From positions 1,054,001 through 1,118,000 of the forward strand of contig NZ_SOAU01000001.1 of NCBI RefSeq assembly GCF_004364865.1: a DNA stretch of 64,000 nt, given 5' to 3'. The DNA comes from Ilumatobacter fluminis (lineage in GTDB: Bacteria; Actinomycetota; Acidimicrobiia; Acidimicrobiales; Ilumatobacteraceae). Below the pieces are notes generated by a model. That model ran no database searches. It was given only the letters and a program-made list of their open reading frames with translations, and had not been told where the DNA came from. This document shows, piece by piece, positions 34,113 to 42,448 of this stretch. Position 1 is the first letter of the stretch; every line of letters begins with the position of its first letter. The position numbers and the translations under genes were made by a program.

Positions 34113-35015
34113 GTGACGACCCTCGCAGCGATCCAGATGGCGATGACCGACTCGGTCGACGACAACGTGGCGACCGCCGAACGCCTCGTGCGCGATGCCG
34201 CCCGTCAGGGCGCGAACATCGTGCTCATCCCCGAGCTGTTCGAGGGACCCTACTTCTGCATCGACCAGCTCCCCGAGCACTTCGGGCGAGCCCTGCCGAT
34301 CGAGGGACACCCGACGGTGGAACACTTCCGGGCCGTCGCACGCGACCTCGAAGTGGTCCTGCCGATCAGTGTGTACGAACTCGCCGGCCAGGCGACGTTC
34401 AACACGGTGGTGATCGTCGACGCCGACGGTTCGGTACTCGGCACCTACCGCAAGAGCCACATTCCCGATGGTCCCGGATACACCGAGAAGTACTACTTCA
34501 ACCCTGGCGACACGGGCTTCCGGGTGTGGCCGACCCGCTTCGGCACGATCGGCGTCGCCATCTGCTGGGATCAGTGGTTCCCCGAAGCCGCTCGGGCCAT
34601 GGCGCTGCAGGGCGCCGAGTTCCTCTTCTATCCGACGGCGATCGGCACCGAACCGCCCGACCCGACCTGGGACTCGGCCGGTCACTGGCAGCGGGTCATG
34701 CAGGGACATGCCGGTGCCAACCTGACCCCGCTCGTCGCGGCCAACCGCATCGGCCACGAGGTCGGACGCGGCGACGACACGCTCGGCCGACGCGAGATCA
34801 CGTTCAACGGCTCGTCGTTCATCGCCGATCCGACCGGTGCCAAGGTCGCCGAGGCCGACCGCACGAGCGAGGCGGTGCTCACCGCGACGTTCGACCGCGA
34901 CGAACTCAAGGAGATGCGGCACTCGTGGGGCCTGTTCCGCGACCGCCGCCCCGACCTCTACGGCCCGCTGCTCACCCTCGACGGGAGCTCCGGCCGACGG
35001 AGCGGTTCGCTGTGA
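34113..35015 (+). CDS. aguB: N-carbamoylputrescine amidase
   Basis: A 300-residue carbon-nitrogen hydrolase that converts N-carbamoylputrescine to putrescine, CO2 and ammonia. The nitrilase triad is Glu in IPELFEGPYFC, Lys in YRKSHIPDGPG and Cys in AICWDQWFPEAAR. YTEKYYFNPGDTGF is typical of the plant-type AguB. Its stop overlaps the start of aguA (GTGA), so the two steps of agmatine breakdown are translated together. GTG 34113 follows TAGTCT by seven bases. Confidence 0.95.
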   Translation: MTTLAAIQMAMTDSVDDNVATAERLVRDAARQGANIVLIPELFEGPYFCIDQLPEHFGRALPIEGHPTVEHFRAVARDLEVVLPISVYELAGQATFNTVVIVDADGSVLGTYRKSHIPDGPGYTEKYYFNPGDTGFRVWPTRFGTIGVAICWDQWFPEAARAMALQGAEFLFYPTAIGTEPPDPTWDSAGHWQRVMQGHAGANLTPLVAANRIGHEVGRGDDTLGRREITFNGSSFIADPTGAKVAEADRTSEAVLTATFDRDELKEMRHSWGLFRDRRPDLYGPLLTLDGSSGRRSGSL

Positions 35016-36016
35016 CGGCGCGCATGCCGGGGGAGTTCGGTCCTCACGAACGGACGGTCATCTGTTGGCCGACCCGCACCGAGTTGTATCCGGGCGAGCG
35101 TCTCGACGAGGCCCGTGACGCACACGCCGAGCTCGCGCGGGCGATCGCCGCGTTCGAACCGGTCACGATGATCGCCCCACCCGGCGCCGGCGACGACGCG
35201 ACCGAACGGTGCGGGGGCAACGTCGAGGTGGTCGAGATCCCGATCGACGATTCGTGGTTCCGCGACAGCGGTCCGATCTACGTCGCCGACGACGACGGTT
35301 CGCGCACCGCGGTCGACTTCGCGTTCAACGCGTGGGGCGAGAAGTTCCCGCCGTGGGACGACGACGCCGCCGTCGCTCGGCGCTGGGCGGAGCACGCCGG
35401 GCACGACGTGCGGAGCGTCGACCTCGTGTTCGAGGGCGGGTCCATCTCGACCGACGGTGAGGGATCGTTCGTCACGACGATCCAGTGCCTGATGCACCCG
35501 AACCGCAACCCGTCGAAGACCCAGCGCGAGATCGAGGCCGTGATGGCGGAAGCACTCGGCGCCGAGTCGGTCTTGTGGCTGCCGCACGGTCTGGCGCTCG
35601 ACGACGACACCGACGGCCACGTCGACAATGTCGCAGCGTTCGCCCGCCCCGGCGTGCTCGTCGTGCAGGGATGCGACGACCCGGCCGAGCCCGACCACCT
35701 CTTGATGGACGTCAACCGCCGCATCGCCGACGGTTGGGTCGACGCCCGCGGCCGTACCGTCGAGGTCGTGGAGGTGCCGGTGCTGCCGTTCCGGGAGCGT
35801 GACGGCGAGCGCGTCCCGGTCCCGTATCTGAACTACTACGTCGGCAACGGTTTCGTCGCTGTGCCCGTGTGTGGCCACGCGGCCGACGACGACATGATCG
35901 CGATCATCGCCGAGCAGTACCCCGGCCGTGAGACGTTCGGGCTCGACATCGGTGAGATCCTGGCGCTCGGCGGTGGCGGCATCCACTGCATCACCCAACA
36001 GATCCCGGCGGTCTGA
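35012..36016 (+). CDS. aguA: Agmatine deiminase
   Basis: A 334-residue peptidyl-arginine-deiminase-family enzyme that turns agmatine into N-carbamoylputrescine, the substrate of AguB. It begins MPGEFGPHERTVICWPTR. The active site has DDSWFRDSGP, DDDTDGHVDN (catalytic His) and the nucleophile Cys in GGGGIHCITQQIP near the end. GTG 35012 overlaps the aguB stop. No arginine decarboxylase lies nearby, so the agmatine source is elsewhere or external. Confidence 0.96.
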   Translation: MTARMPGEFGPHERTVICWPTRTELYPGERLDEARDAHAELARAIAAFEPVTMIAPPGAGDDATERCGGNVEVVEIPIDDSWFRDSGPIYVADDDGSRTAVDFAFNAWGEKFPPWDDDAAVARRWAEHAGHDVRSVDLVFEGGSISTDGEGSFVTTIQCLMHPNRNPSKTQREIEAVMAEALGAESVLWLPHGLALDDDTDGHVDNVAAFARPGVLVVQGCDDPAEPDHLLMDVNRRIADGWVDARGRTVEVVEVPVLPFRERDGERVPVPYLNYYVGNGFVAVPVCGHAADDDMIAIIAEQYPGRETFGLDIGEILALGGGGIHCITQQIPAV

Positions 36017-36020
36017 CGCC

Positions 36021-36536
36021 GTGCGTCGGCTCGTGCTCGTCCGGCACGCGAAGTCGGCGTGGGACGACGAGTCGCTCGACGACCACGACCGCCCGCTCGC
36101 TCCTCGGGGCCAGCGCGCCCTCGAACCGATGCGGACCCACGTCGCCGCCCTCGATCTGCCCACCCTCGTCGTGCTGTGTTCGACGGCCCGACGGGCCGAG
36201 TCGACGTTCGCCGGCTTCCGCTCGTCGCTGCCGGACGACGCAGCGGTCGAACACGACCGTGGCGTCTACGACGACGACGCCCGGTCACTCCTGGAGCGGA
36301 TCCGTCGGCGTGGTGCCCACCACGCCTCGTTGATCGTCGTCGGCCACAACCCGACGCTGCAGGACCTGGCGTGCGGGCTCGTCCGCGACGGGGACCCCGC
36401 CGACCGCGACCAGCTAACGCGCAAGCTCCCCACCGGCGCGATCGTCTCGATGTCGTTCGACGGCGACTGGGCCGACCTCGACATCGGGTCGGCGAGGCTC
36501 GACAGCGTGTTCATGCCTCGCCGCCCCCGTGGCTGA
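36021..36536 (+). CDS. SixA-type histidine phosphatase
   Basis: A 171-residue phosphatase with the RHG-like motif LVLVRHAKSAWDD at the start, LAPRGQRAL, and the second catalytic histidine in IVVGHNPTLQDLA. E. coli SixA acts on phosphohistidine in phosphorelay proteins; the target here is unknown. GTG 36021 lies four bases after the aguA stop, so it is probably the third gene of that operon, although a functional link is not evident. Confidence 0.88.
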   Translation: MRRLVLVRHAKSAWDDESLDDHDRPLAPRGQRALEPMRTHVAALDLPTLVVLCSTARRAESTFAGFRSSLPDDAAVEHDRGVYDDDARSLLERIRRRGAHHASLIVVGHNPTLQDLACGLVRDGDPADRDQLTRKLPTGAIVSMSFDGDWADLDIGSARLDSVFMPRRPRG

Positions 36537-36554
36537 GCGCTCGGCACCGGAGGG

Positions 36555-37748
36555 TCAGGCGAGCAGTTGCTTCTGGTTGGGGCTCGGGAAACGTGGCGTG
36601 AACCGCGTGTCGCCGACCAGGGCTCGGAGTCGATCGATCTCGGCGTCGAGGAGGTCGTGGTGGACGCCACCGAGCGTTGCCAGCTCGACGTCGTGGACGA
36701 TCGTGCCGTCGGGTCGCTGCGCCCAGCCGCCGACGACGCTGCCGTCGACCCACACGGTCGGGCCGATGTTGCCGTTCCGGTCGGTCACGCGGGCGTTGGT
36801 CTCGTCGTCGAGGTACCACGCCCGCTGCTTCCACCCCATGGCCGTCGGATCGAGCCCCGGGAGGAGAGCGACCCACGGTCCGGGGTCGGCGCCGGTGATC
36901 CCGTCGAGCGCGTCGTCCGGGAGGACGTAGCCGGTGACGTCGGTCCGTCCGTCGTTCGTCACGACCTCGACGGCCTCGATCTGCTCGAGTGAACGGCGGA
37001 CGAGCGTCTTGGTCGACCCGGTCCACCACACGAGATCGTCGAGCGTGGCAGGTCCGGACGTGGCGAGCCACGCTCCGATCACCGCGGCTGCTCCGGCGAG
37101 CTCGTCGTGGTCGTCCTGGTCGTCGAGGCGTCGTCCGACCCACGATTCGACCGGCCACCAGTCGTACTGCGATGCGATCCAGGTGCCGGCGGGCCGTCCT
37201 CGCGCGATGTGCCCCTCGAACGCGGCGACGAGCAGTGCTCGGGTGTGGACGGCCATCGTGCCGCCGTAGTTGGTGCCCTGGTTGACGGGCCGCGGTTCGG
37301 CCAGGTCGGGAAGGATCTCTCCGACCGCACGGGTGCTGATCGGCCCGCCGTGTTCATGCACGGCGGTCGTCACCCGCTCGATGGCGTCGTCGATGCCGGT
37401 CTCGTCGAGGCCGAACAGCTTGCCGGTCCGTCGTCGTTCGGCGGCGGCGATCTTGCGGGTGAATCCGGCGTGGGCGGCGACCGTCGTCGCCGGAGTCATC
37501 GCCCAGAGGGTGCGGCGCATCGCGTGGTGGCGCAGCAGTCGCCGGTCGTCGTAGAGCGCTCGGTCGACTGTGTCGATCGAGGGCTGACGGAGACGGAGCG
37601 CCGCCGACAGGTACACCGTCACCGGGTCGGAGGAGTGGAGGGCCACCAGTGCCTCGGCGACCTGGTCGACGGTGTCGACCCGAGCGTTCGGCGTGAGCAG
37701 GTGCCGCACCGCCAGCCGCCGCCGTCGCTCCTCGACCGAGATCTCCAC
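36555..37748 (-). CDS. AlkZ-like winged-helix DNA-binding protein
   Basis: A 397-residue protein of the winged-helix family that includes the DNA glycosylase AlkZ, which unhooks crosslinks, and many uncharacterised actinobacterial relatives. It begins RRRRLAVRHLLTPNARVDTV and VAEALVALHSSDPVTVYLSA, then RRTLWAMTP, VNQGTNYGGTMAVHTRALLV, and a carboxy half with WVDGSVVGGWAQRPDG. Glycosylase activity is not proven for this subgroup. GTG 37748 follows TACGGT by six bases. It converges with sixA. Confidence 0.8.
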   Translation of the reverse strand: MEISVEERRRRLAVRHLLTPNARVDTVDQVAEALVALHSSDPVTVYLSAALRLRQPSIDTVDRALYDDRRLLRHHAMRRTLWAMTPATTVAAHAGFTRKIAAAERRRTGKLFGLDETGIDDAIERVTTAVHEHGGPISTRAVGEILPDLAEPRPVNQGTNYGGTMAVHTRALLVAAFEGHIARGRPAGTWIASQYDWWPVESWVGRRLDDQDDHDELAGAAAVIGAWLATSGPATLDDLVWWTGSTKTLVRRSLEQIEAVEVVTNDGRTDVTGYVLPDDALDGITGADPGPWVALLPGLDPTAMGWKQRAWYLDDETNARVTDRNGNIGPTVWVDGSVVGGWAQRPDGTIVHDVELATLGGVHHDLLDAEIDRLRALVGDTRFTPRFPSPNQKQLLA

Positions 37749-37754
37749 AACCCG

Positions 37755-37760
37755 ACCGTA
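37755..37760 (-). promoter_or_regulatory. Leaderless -10 (TACGGT) of the alkZ-like gene
   Basis: TACGGT, 6 bases before GTG 37748 on the minus strand. Confidence 0.6.
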
Positions 37761-37782
37761 CCCCCACCCCGACCCGACCGAA

Positions 37783-37823
37783 GCGTGAACAGTTTGCGCA
37801 CCCGGTGCGCAAACTGTTCACGC
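37783..37823. repeat. Perfect 41-base palindrome
   Basis: Twenty-base arms (GCGTGAACAGTTTGCGCACC and its exact complement) around a single base. The outer GAACAG/CTGTTC is shared with the palindrome at 5512. It lies 22 bases upstream of the -10 of the alkZ-like gene and 25 bases after the stop of the next gene, so it could be a terminator, an operator or a REP unit. Confidence 0.8.
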
Positions 37824-37847
37824 CTTGCGGGGTTCGGCGGGGGTGGG

Positions 37848-38102
37848 TCAGGCGGGTTCGCCGATTTCTTTGAGGGCGTCGGCGATGGCGACCCGGAGGC
37901 GGCGGGCGACGTCGGGGGAGAGGTGGGTCACGAGCCCGGCCCCGGCCTGGCCGACCTCCTCGACGGTGAGCACGACGCGCGGTTCGGCGTCGTCGTAGTC
38001 GTCGCTGATGGCGACCGCCCACGACACCGGCGCGAGGTCGTCCTCCCAGCCCGGTGGGATGTCGTCCGGCGTCGCCGGGTAGTCGTCGATCGATCGGCGC
38101 AC
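37848..38102 (-). CDS. Hypothetical 84-residue protein
   Basis: A small acidic protein. It begins VRRSIDDYPATPDDIPPGWE, continues SWAVAISDDYDDAEPRVVLT, and ends in an amphipathic helix SPDVARRLRVAIADALKEIG. AGGAGG lies 6 bases before GTG 38102. It reads like a beta-hairpin plus helix, and I do not recognise the family. It is divergent from the cysH operon and may share regulation through the 120-base gap between them. Confidence 0.65.
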   Translation of the reverse strand: MRRSIDDYPATPDDIPPGWEDDLAPVSWAVAISDDYDDAEPRVVLTVEEVGQAGAGLVTHLSPDVARRLRVAIADALKEIGEPA

Positions 38103-38201
38103 CTGTTCCTCCTGGTCAGCGGGTTGTCCGGACTTAAACCCGACAAAATTGATCGGAATTATGTTGTATCGAACCGGGCCCGAGCGTAGTGTCGTCGCAA
38201 A

Positions 38202-38222
38202 TCCCGACCAACCTAGTCGGGA
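38202..38222. promoter_or_regulatory. Palindrome over the cysH promoter
   Basis: TCCCGAC and GTCGGGA, perfect seven-base arms, flank CAACCTA. The centre contains CAACCT, the likely -10, and the palindrome ends at the base before ATG 38223. It is a candidate operator of the sulfate-assimilation operon. Confidence 0.5.
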
Positions 38223-38927
38223 ATGATCCGGACAAACTCCCAGATGCAGACCCTCACCCCCGTCACCCTCCGATCCCGCCCGTCGCTCGACGAACACGAA
38301 CTCGCGCTCGTCAACGCCCGCCTCGAGACGGCGTCGCCGAGCGAGATCGTCGCCTGGGCACACGACCGCTTCGGCGCCCGCCTCGCGATGACGGCCTCCT
38401 TCGCCGACACCACCCTGATCGACATCGCGACGTCGGTCGCCCCCGACGTCGAGGTGATCTTCCTCGACACGGGATTCCACTTCGCCGAGACCCTGAACGC
38501 CGTCCGGCGGGCGATGGAACGCTATGCGCTGAACCTGACCGTGCTGCGGCCGCCGGCGGACGCTGCCGACGTCTGGGAACACGGCTCCGACGCCTGCTGC
38601 GCAGCGCGCAAGGTCGACCTGCTCGACCAGCACCTGACCGGTCGTGTCGACGCCTGGCTCAGTGGTGTCCGTCGTGCCGACAGCCCCGAGCGCGCCGACG
38701 CAGCGATCGTGTCCATCGATCGCCGCGGCCTCGTCAAGGTCAACCCGATGGCCAACATGACCGACGACGAGTACGAGCGCTACATCGCCGAGCGCGACGT
38801 CATCGTCAACACGCTCCAGTACGACGGCTACGCGTCGATCGGCTGCTGGCCGTGCACCGAGCCGTCCACCGACGGTCGTGCGGGTCGCTGGGGTGGCACC
38901 AAGACCGAATGCGGGCTCCACCTGTGA
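38223..38927 (+). CDS. cysH: Assimilatory adenylylsulfate (APS/PAPS) reductase
   Basis: A 234-residue reductase that makes sulfite from adenylylsulfate. Two cysteine pairs that bind a 4Fe-4S cluster are present: DACCAARKV and the distal CWPC, so the substrate is probably APS rather than PAPS. GRWGGTKTECGLHL at the end has the catalytic cysteine. FADTTLIDIATSV and FLDTGFHFAET form the nucleotide site. ATG 38223 is used; ATG 38244 is an alternative. Its stop overlaps the next start. Sulfate adenylyltransferase is not in the window. Confidence 0.93.
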   Translation: MIRTNSQMQTLTPVTLRSRPSLDEHELALVNARLETASPSEIVAWAHDRFGARLAMTASFADTTLIDIATSVAPDVEVIFLDTGFHFAETLNAVRRAMERYALNLTVLRPPADAADVWEHGSDACCAARKVDLLDQHLTGRVDAWLSGVRRADSPERADAAIVSIDRRGLVKVNPMANMTDDEYERYIAERDVIVNTLQYDGYASIGCWPCTEPSTDGRAGRWGGTKTECGLHL

Positions 38928-39592
38928 GCGGCGTCTTCGAGGCGCCGTACCCGGTCGTCCTCGATCTGGTCGGCAAGCGGGCGCTCGTCGTCGGAGCCGG
39001 ACCCGTCGCGGCGCGCAAGGTCGCCGGCCTGCTGCGTGCCGGGGCGCACGTCACCGTCGTCGCCCCCGACGCCGTCTCGGAGATCGCCGAGGATCCCGAC
39101 GTTCGCTGGCACGAGCGGCCGTACCGCCGCGGCGAGGTCGCCTCGTACGCGATCGCGATCACGGCGACCAGCGACCCCGCCGTCAACCGGCAGGTCGCCC
39201 GCGACGGCAACGCCGCCAACGTGTGGGTGAACTCGGCCGACGACCCGGCCAACTGCGCCTTCATCCTGCCGTCGGTGGTCCAGCGCGGTCAGCTCCAGGT
39301 CTCGGTGTCGACGAACGGTCGGAGCCCGGCGATGGCCCAATGGGCGCGCCGCCGGCTCGAGCAGCTCTTCACCGACGCACACGGGGCGGCGCTCGACGTC
39401 CTCGCCGAGGTGCGGGCCGAAGTGCAGCAGGCACGGGGCACGTCCGAGGTCGACGGCTGGACCGACGCACTCGACGACCACTTCTTCGATCTCGTCGCCG
39501 CCGGCGAACTCGACGCCGCGCGCGACCAGCTCCGCCGGGCGCTCGGCGTCGACGGTGAGCACGACCCAACGCACCAGGAGGTGCCGTCATGA
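38924..39592 (+). CDS. Precorrin-2 dehydrogenase / sirohydrochlorin ferrochelatase (CysG amino-terminal type)
   Basis: A 222-residue siroheme-synthesis enzyme. The NAD-binding motif is RALVVGAGPVAARKVAGLL, followed by ITATSDPAVN, WVNSADDPANCAFILPSVV and VSTNGRSPAMAQWARRRLE, all family marks. It oxidises precorrin-2 and may insert iron. GTG 38924 overlaps the cysH stop, and its own stop overlaps cobA as ATGA. With cobA it makes the siroheme needed by the reductase two genes on. Confidence 0.93.
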   Translation: MSGVFEAPYPVVLDLVGKRALVVGAGPVAARKVAGLLRAGAHVTVVAPDAVSEIAEDPDVRWHERPYRRGEVASYAIAITATSDPAVNRQVARDGNAANVWVNSADDPANCAFILPSVVQRGQLQVSVSTNGRSPAMAQWARRRLEQLFTDAHGAALDVLAEVRAEVQQARGTSEVDGWTDALDDHFFDLVAAGELDAARDQLRRALGVDGEHDPTHQEVPS

Positions 39593-40341
39593 CCGTCCAT
39601 CTCGTGGGCGCCGGACCGGGCGATCCCGATCTGCTCACCCTGCGTGCGGCATCGCTGCTCGCCCGAGCCGAGGTCATCGTCCACGACCGGCTCGTCGACC
39701 CGCGCCTGCTGGCGTCGGCGTCGTCGTGGGCCGAACTGGTCGACGTCGGCAAGACCCCGGGTTCGCGCCGCAACAGCCAGGACGAGATCAACGACATCCT
39801 CGTCGACCGTGGACGTCGCTACGAGACCGTCGTCCGGCTCAAGGGCGGCGACCCGTTCGTGTTCGGACGAGGCGGCGAAGAAGCCGAAGCATTGCGTGCC
39901 GCCGGCATCGACGTCGAAGTCGTCCCCGGGATCTCGTCGTCGGTCGCCGGTCCGGCGGCGGCCGGGATCCCGGTCACCATGCGCGGTGTCGCCAGCGGCG
40001 TCAGCATCGTGACCGCCCACCAGGACCCGAACAACGACCGCCAGCTCGACTGGACGGCGCTCGCCAACGCCGGTACGACCCTCGTCATCCTGATGGGCGC
40101 CGCTCGTGCCCGGTCGATCGCCGAGCGGCTCGTGGCCGGCGGCATGCGGCCCGACATGCCCGTCGCCGTCGTCACGAACGCCACGTGCCCCGACCAGTGC
40201 ATCGACCGCCTGACCCTCGACCGGCTCGGCAGCGAGCCCGTCGCCAACCCGTCCGTGATCGTCGTCGGAGAGGTCGCCGCCCGCGACGTGCTCCGCGACG
40301 TGCCCGTCCTCGCCTCGCTCGTCGAAGGAGCAACCTCATGA
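39589..40341 (+). CDS. cobA: Uroporphyrinogen-III C-methyltransferase
   Basis: A 250-residue SAM-dependent enzyme that methylates uroporphyrinogen III twice to give precorrin-2. Motifs are VHLVGAGPGDPDLLTLRA, VIVHDRLV, RLKGGDPFVFGRGGEEAEAL, EVVPGISSSVAGPAAAGIPV and TLVILMGA. AGGAGG lies 6 bases before the ATG. It overlaps both neighbours by four bases. It could also feed cobalamin synthesis, but the operon points to siroheme. Confidence 0.95.
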   Translation: MTVHLVGAGPGDPDLLTLRAASLLARAEVIVHDRLVDPRLLASASSWAELVDVGKTPGSRRNSQDEINDILVDRGRRYETVVRLKGGDPFVFGRGGEEAEALRAAGIDVEVVPGISSSVAGPAAAGIPVTMRGVASGVSIVTAHQDPNNDRQLDWTALANAGTTLVILMGAARARSIAERLVAGGMRPDMPVAVVTNATCPDQCIDRLTLDRLGSEPVANPSVIVVGEVAARDVLRDVPVLASLVEGATS

Positions 40342-42173
40342 CGATTCTCGACCGCCCCGACACCGACCGCCGTGACGAACACGGCATCGACGTCCTCCCC
40401 GTCGAGGAGTGGGATGCCGGCCAGGTGGCCGACATCGAGAAGTTTCGCGACCAACTCGCCGGCTACTTGTCGGGTGATGTGCCCGAGGACGTGTTCCGCG
40501 TCTTCCGACTGACGAACGGCATCTACGGCCAGCGTCAGGGTGGCACGAACCAGATGGTGCGCGTCAAGGTGCCGTACGGATCGATGACGCCGGAACAGCT
40601 CGAGATGATGGCCCACATCGCCGAGCGCTACAGCCGTGGCTGGGGGCACATCACGACGCGCCAGAACCTGCAGTTCCACTTCGTGCAGCTCACTGACATC
40701 CCCGACGTGATGGAGCTCATGGCGTCGGTCGGTCTCACGAGCCGAGAGGCCTGCGGTGACACCGTGCGCAACATCCAGGGCTGCCACCTCGCCGGTGCCT
40801 GCCCGCAGGAAGTGCTCGACATCACCCAGTGGGCCGAAGCGGCGTACCAGCACTTCGTGCGGAACCCGCTCGGTCAGCGCCTGCCCCGCAAGTTCAAGAT
40901 CAACTTCTCGGGCTGCGCGACCGACTGCGGCCAGGCGATGTTCAACGACGCCGGGGTGATCGCGGTGACCCGCACCCTCGACGACGGCACCGTGGAACGT
41001 GGCTTCCGTGTGTACGTCGCCGGTGGGCTCGGGGCGACCCCGCATCCGGCGCTCGCGCTCGAAGAGTTCACGCCGCGTGATCAGCTGATGCCGACCATCG
41101 AGGCGATCCTGCGGGTGTTCAACGAGGCCGGCAACCGCGACAACAAGTTGCGCGCCCGCATGAAGTGGCTCGTCGACACGCTCGGCTTCGAGGAGGTGCA
41201 GCGGCGGGTGTTCGCCAGCCGCAAGTTCCTCGTGGCGTCGTCGTCGTGGCCCGGCGGCATCCCCGACGAGGTCGAGCAACACGGCGACGATCCCGCCGGG
41301 TCGACGACCGACGGCGAGATCACCAAGATCGGCCAGGGAATCGACACCCGCCCGGTCTCGATCGGCGGCCTGTCGCCGTACGTTCGGTGGCACCATGCCA
41401 ACGTCGTCCGCGGCGCTGCGAACGGCTCGGTGAGCGCCTACGCGTACGCCCAGCTCGGCGACATCACCGCCGACCAGTTCCGTGCCCTCGCCGCGATCCA
41501 GCGCGAGTTCGGCGCCGGCGTCCGGCTCAGCAACCGGCAGAACGTCGTGTTCCGCGACCTCACCGACGAGCAACTCCCGACGCTGTACGAGCGACTCGAT
41601 GCGATCGATATGGCGCAGCCCGGTGCCGAGCTGGTGCGCGACGTCGTCGCCTGCCCCGGCGCCGACACCTGCAACCTGGCCGTCACCCAGAGCCGTGGCC
41701 TCGCCAAGGCGATCGGTGACCGGCTCGAGGAGGAAGGGCTCGCCGAGGTCGGCGGGCTCCGCATCAACATCTCGGGCTGCACGAACTCGTGCGGTCAGCA
41801 CCACGTCGCCGACATCGGCTTCTTCGGTGCCGAGCGTCGTGCGAACGGGCGGTCGGCACCCGGGTACCAGATGTTGCTCGGTGGCTACGTCGGCGACGAG
41901 CAGATCCACTTCGGTGACAAGGCGACTCGCCTGCCGGCCAAGAACGCGGCCGAGGCCGCGGTGCGGGTGATCCGACGCTTCGCCGGTGAGCGCGAAGCGG
42001 GGGAGACGTTCCGCACCTGGCTCGACCGGGTCGGCGGGGCGAAGGCGCTCGGTACCGATCTGAAGGAACTCGACGCCTTCCCCGAGTTCGAGGACAACCC
42101 GGACTTCTACATCGACTTCGGCGAGACGGGTCCCTACGTCGCCGAAATCGGTGAGAGCGAGTGCGCCACCTGA
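40338..42173 (+). CDS. Ferredoxin-type sulfite (nitrite) reductase with two complete cluster motifs
   Basis: A 611-residue siroheme/4Fe-4S reductase that would reduce sulfite to sulfide. It has the duplicated layout: TTRQNLQFHFVQL and LSNRQNVVFRDL begin the two halves. The carboxy half has the usual cysteines (439, 445, 481, 485; CPGADTC and SGCTNSCGQ). The amino half also has a full set (149, 155, 193, 197; CHLAGAC and SGCATDCGQ), which in well-studied enzymes is lost. It ends the operon that makes siroheme, and its ATG overlaps cobA. Sulfite is favoured over nitrite from the context. Confidence 0.88.
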   Translation: MTILDRPDTDRRDEHGIDVLPVEEWDAGQVADIEKFRDQLAGYLSGDVPEDVFRVFRLTNGIYGQRQGGTNQMVRVKVPYGSMTPEQLEMMAHIAERYSRGWGHITTRQNLQFHFVQLTDIPDVMELMASVGLTSREACGDTVRNIQGCHLAGACPQEVLDITQWAEAAYQHFVRNPLGQRLPRKFKINFSGCATDCGQAMFNDAGVIAVTRTLDDGTVERGFRVYVAGGLGATPHPALALEEFTPRDQLMPTIEAILRVFNEAGNRDNKLRARMKWLVDTLGFEEVQRRVFASRKFLVASSSWPGGIPDEVEQHGDDPAGSTTDGEITKIGQGIDTRPVSIGGLSPYVRWHHANVVRGAANGSVSAYAYAQLGDITADQFRALAAIQREFGAGVRLSNRQNVVFRDLTDEQLPTLYERLDAIDMAQPGAELVRDVVACPGADTCNLAVTQSRGLAKAIGDRLEEEGLAEVGGLRINISGCTNSCGQHHVADIGFFGAERRANGRSAPGYQMLLGGYVGDEQIHFGDKATRLPAKNAAEAAVRVIRRFAGEREAGETFRTWLDRVGGAKALGTDLKELDAFPEFEDNPDFYIDFGETGPYVAEIGESECAT

Positions 42174-42182
42174 GGAAACACC

Positions 42183-42258
42183 GGGTCGGGTGTCGAAGGG
42201 AACGGCGAGGAACGAGCTTCGGGTCAGGTGTCAGAGGTGACGGCGAGGAACGAGCCGT
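42183..42258. repeat. Tandem 38-base direct repeat
   Basis: 42183-42220 and 42221-42258 are two diverged copies in tandem, both containing GGGTC(G/A)GGTGTC and ACGGCGAGGAACGAG. The second copy forms the left arm of the large inverted repeat that follows. Confidence 0.65.
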
Positions 42259-42397
42259 TACCGTCGATCACCTGACCCGGGACCGGTGCGAAACCGGAGC
42301 ACTCGAGCTTCTTGGCCAGACCACAGGACCCCGGAGTCAGGTGACCGCCGGTAACGGGTTCGGCTGTGCCTCACCCGTCACCTCTGGCACCTGACCC
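42221..42397. repeat. Nested 177-base inverted repeat
   Basis: The outer arms (42221-42243 and 42375-42397) match in 22 of 23 positions: GGGTCAGGTG(T/C)CAGAGGTGACGG. An inner pair (about 42254-42280 and 42333-42357) also matches, around CGTTACCG and TCACCTGAC. The central 50 bases do not pair. It lies between the sulfite reductase and deoC. It could be a MITE/REPIN or a structured 3' region. Confidence 0.75.
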
Positions 42398-42435
42398 GGT
42401 GACCCGGCCCGGCGGAGTTGGCTGCGGCGAGTGCG

Positions 42436-42441
42436 TAGGCT
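42436..42441 (+). promoter_or_regulatory. Leaderless -10 (TAGGCT) of deoC
   Basis: TAGGCT, 7 bases before ATG 42449. Confidence 0.6.
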
Positions 42442-42448
42442 CGCGGGC

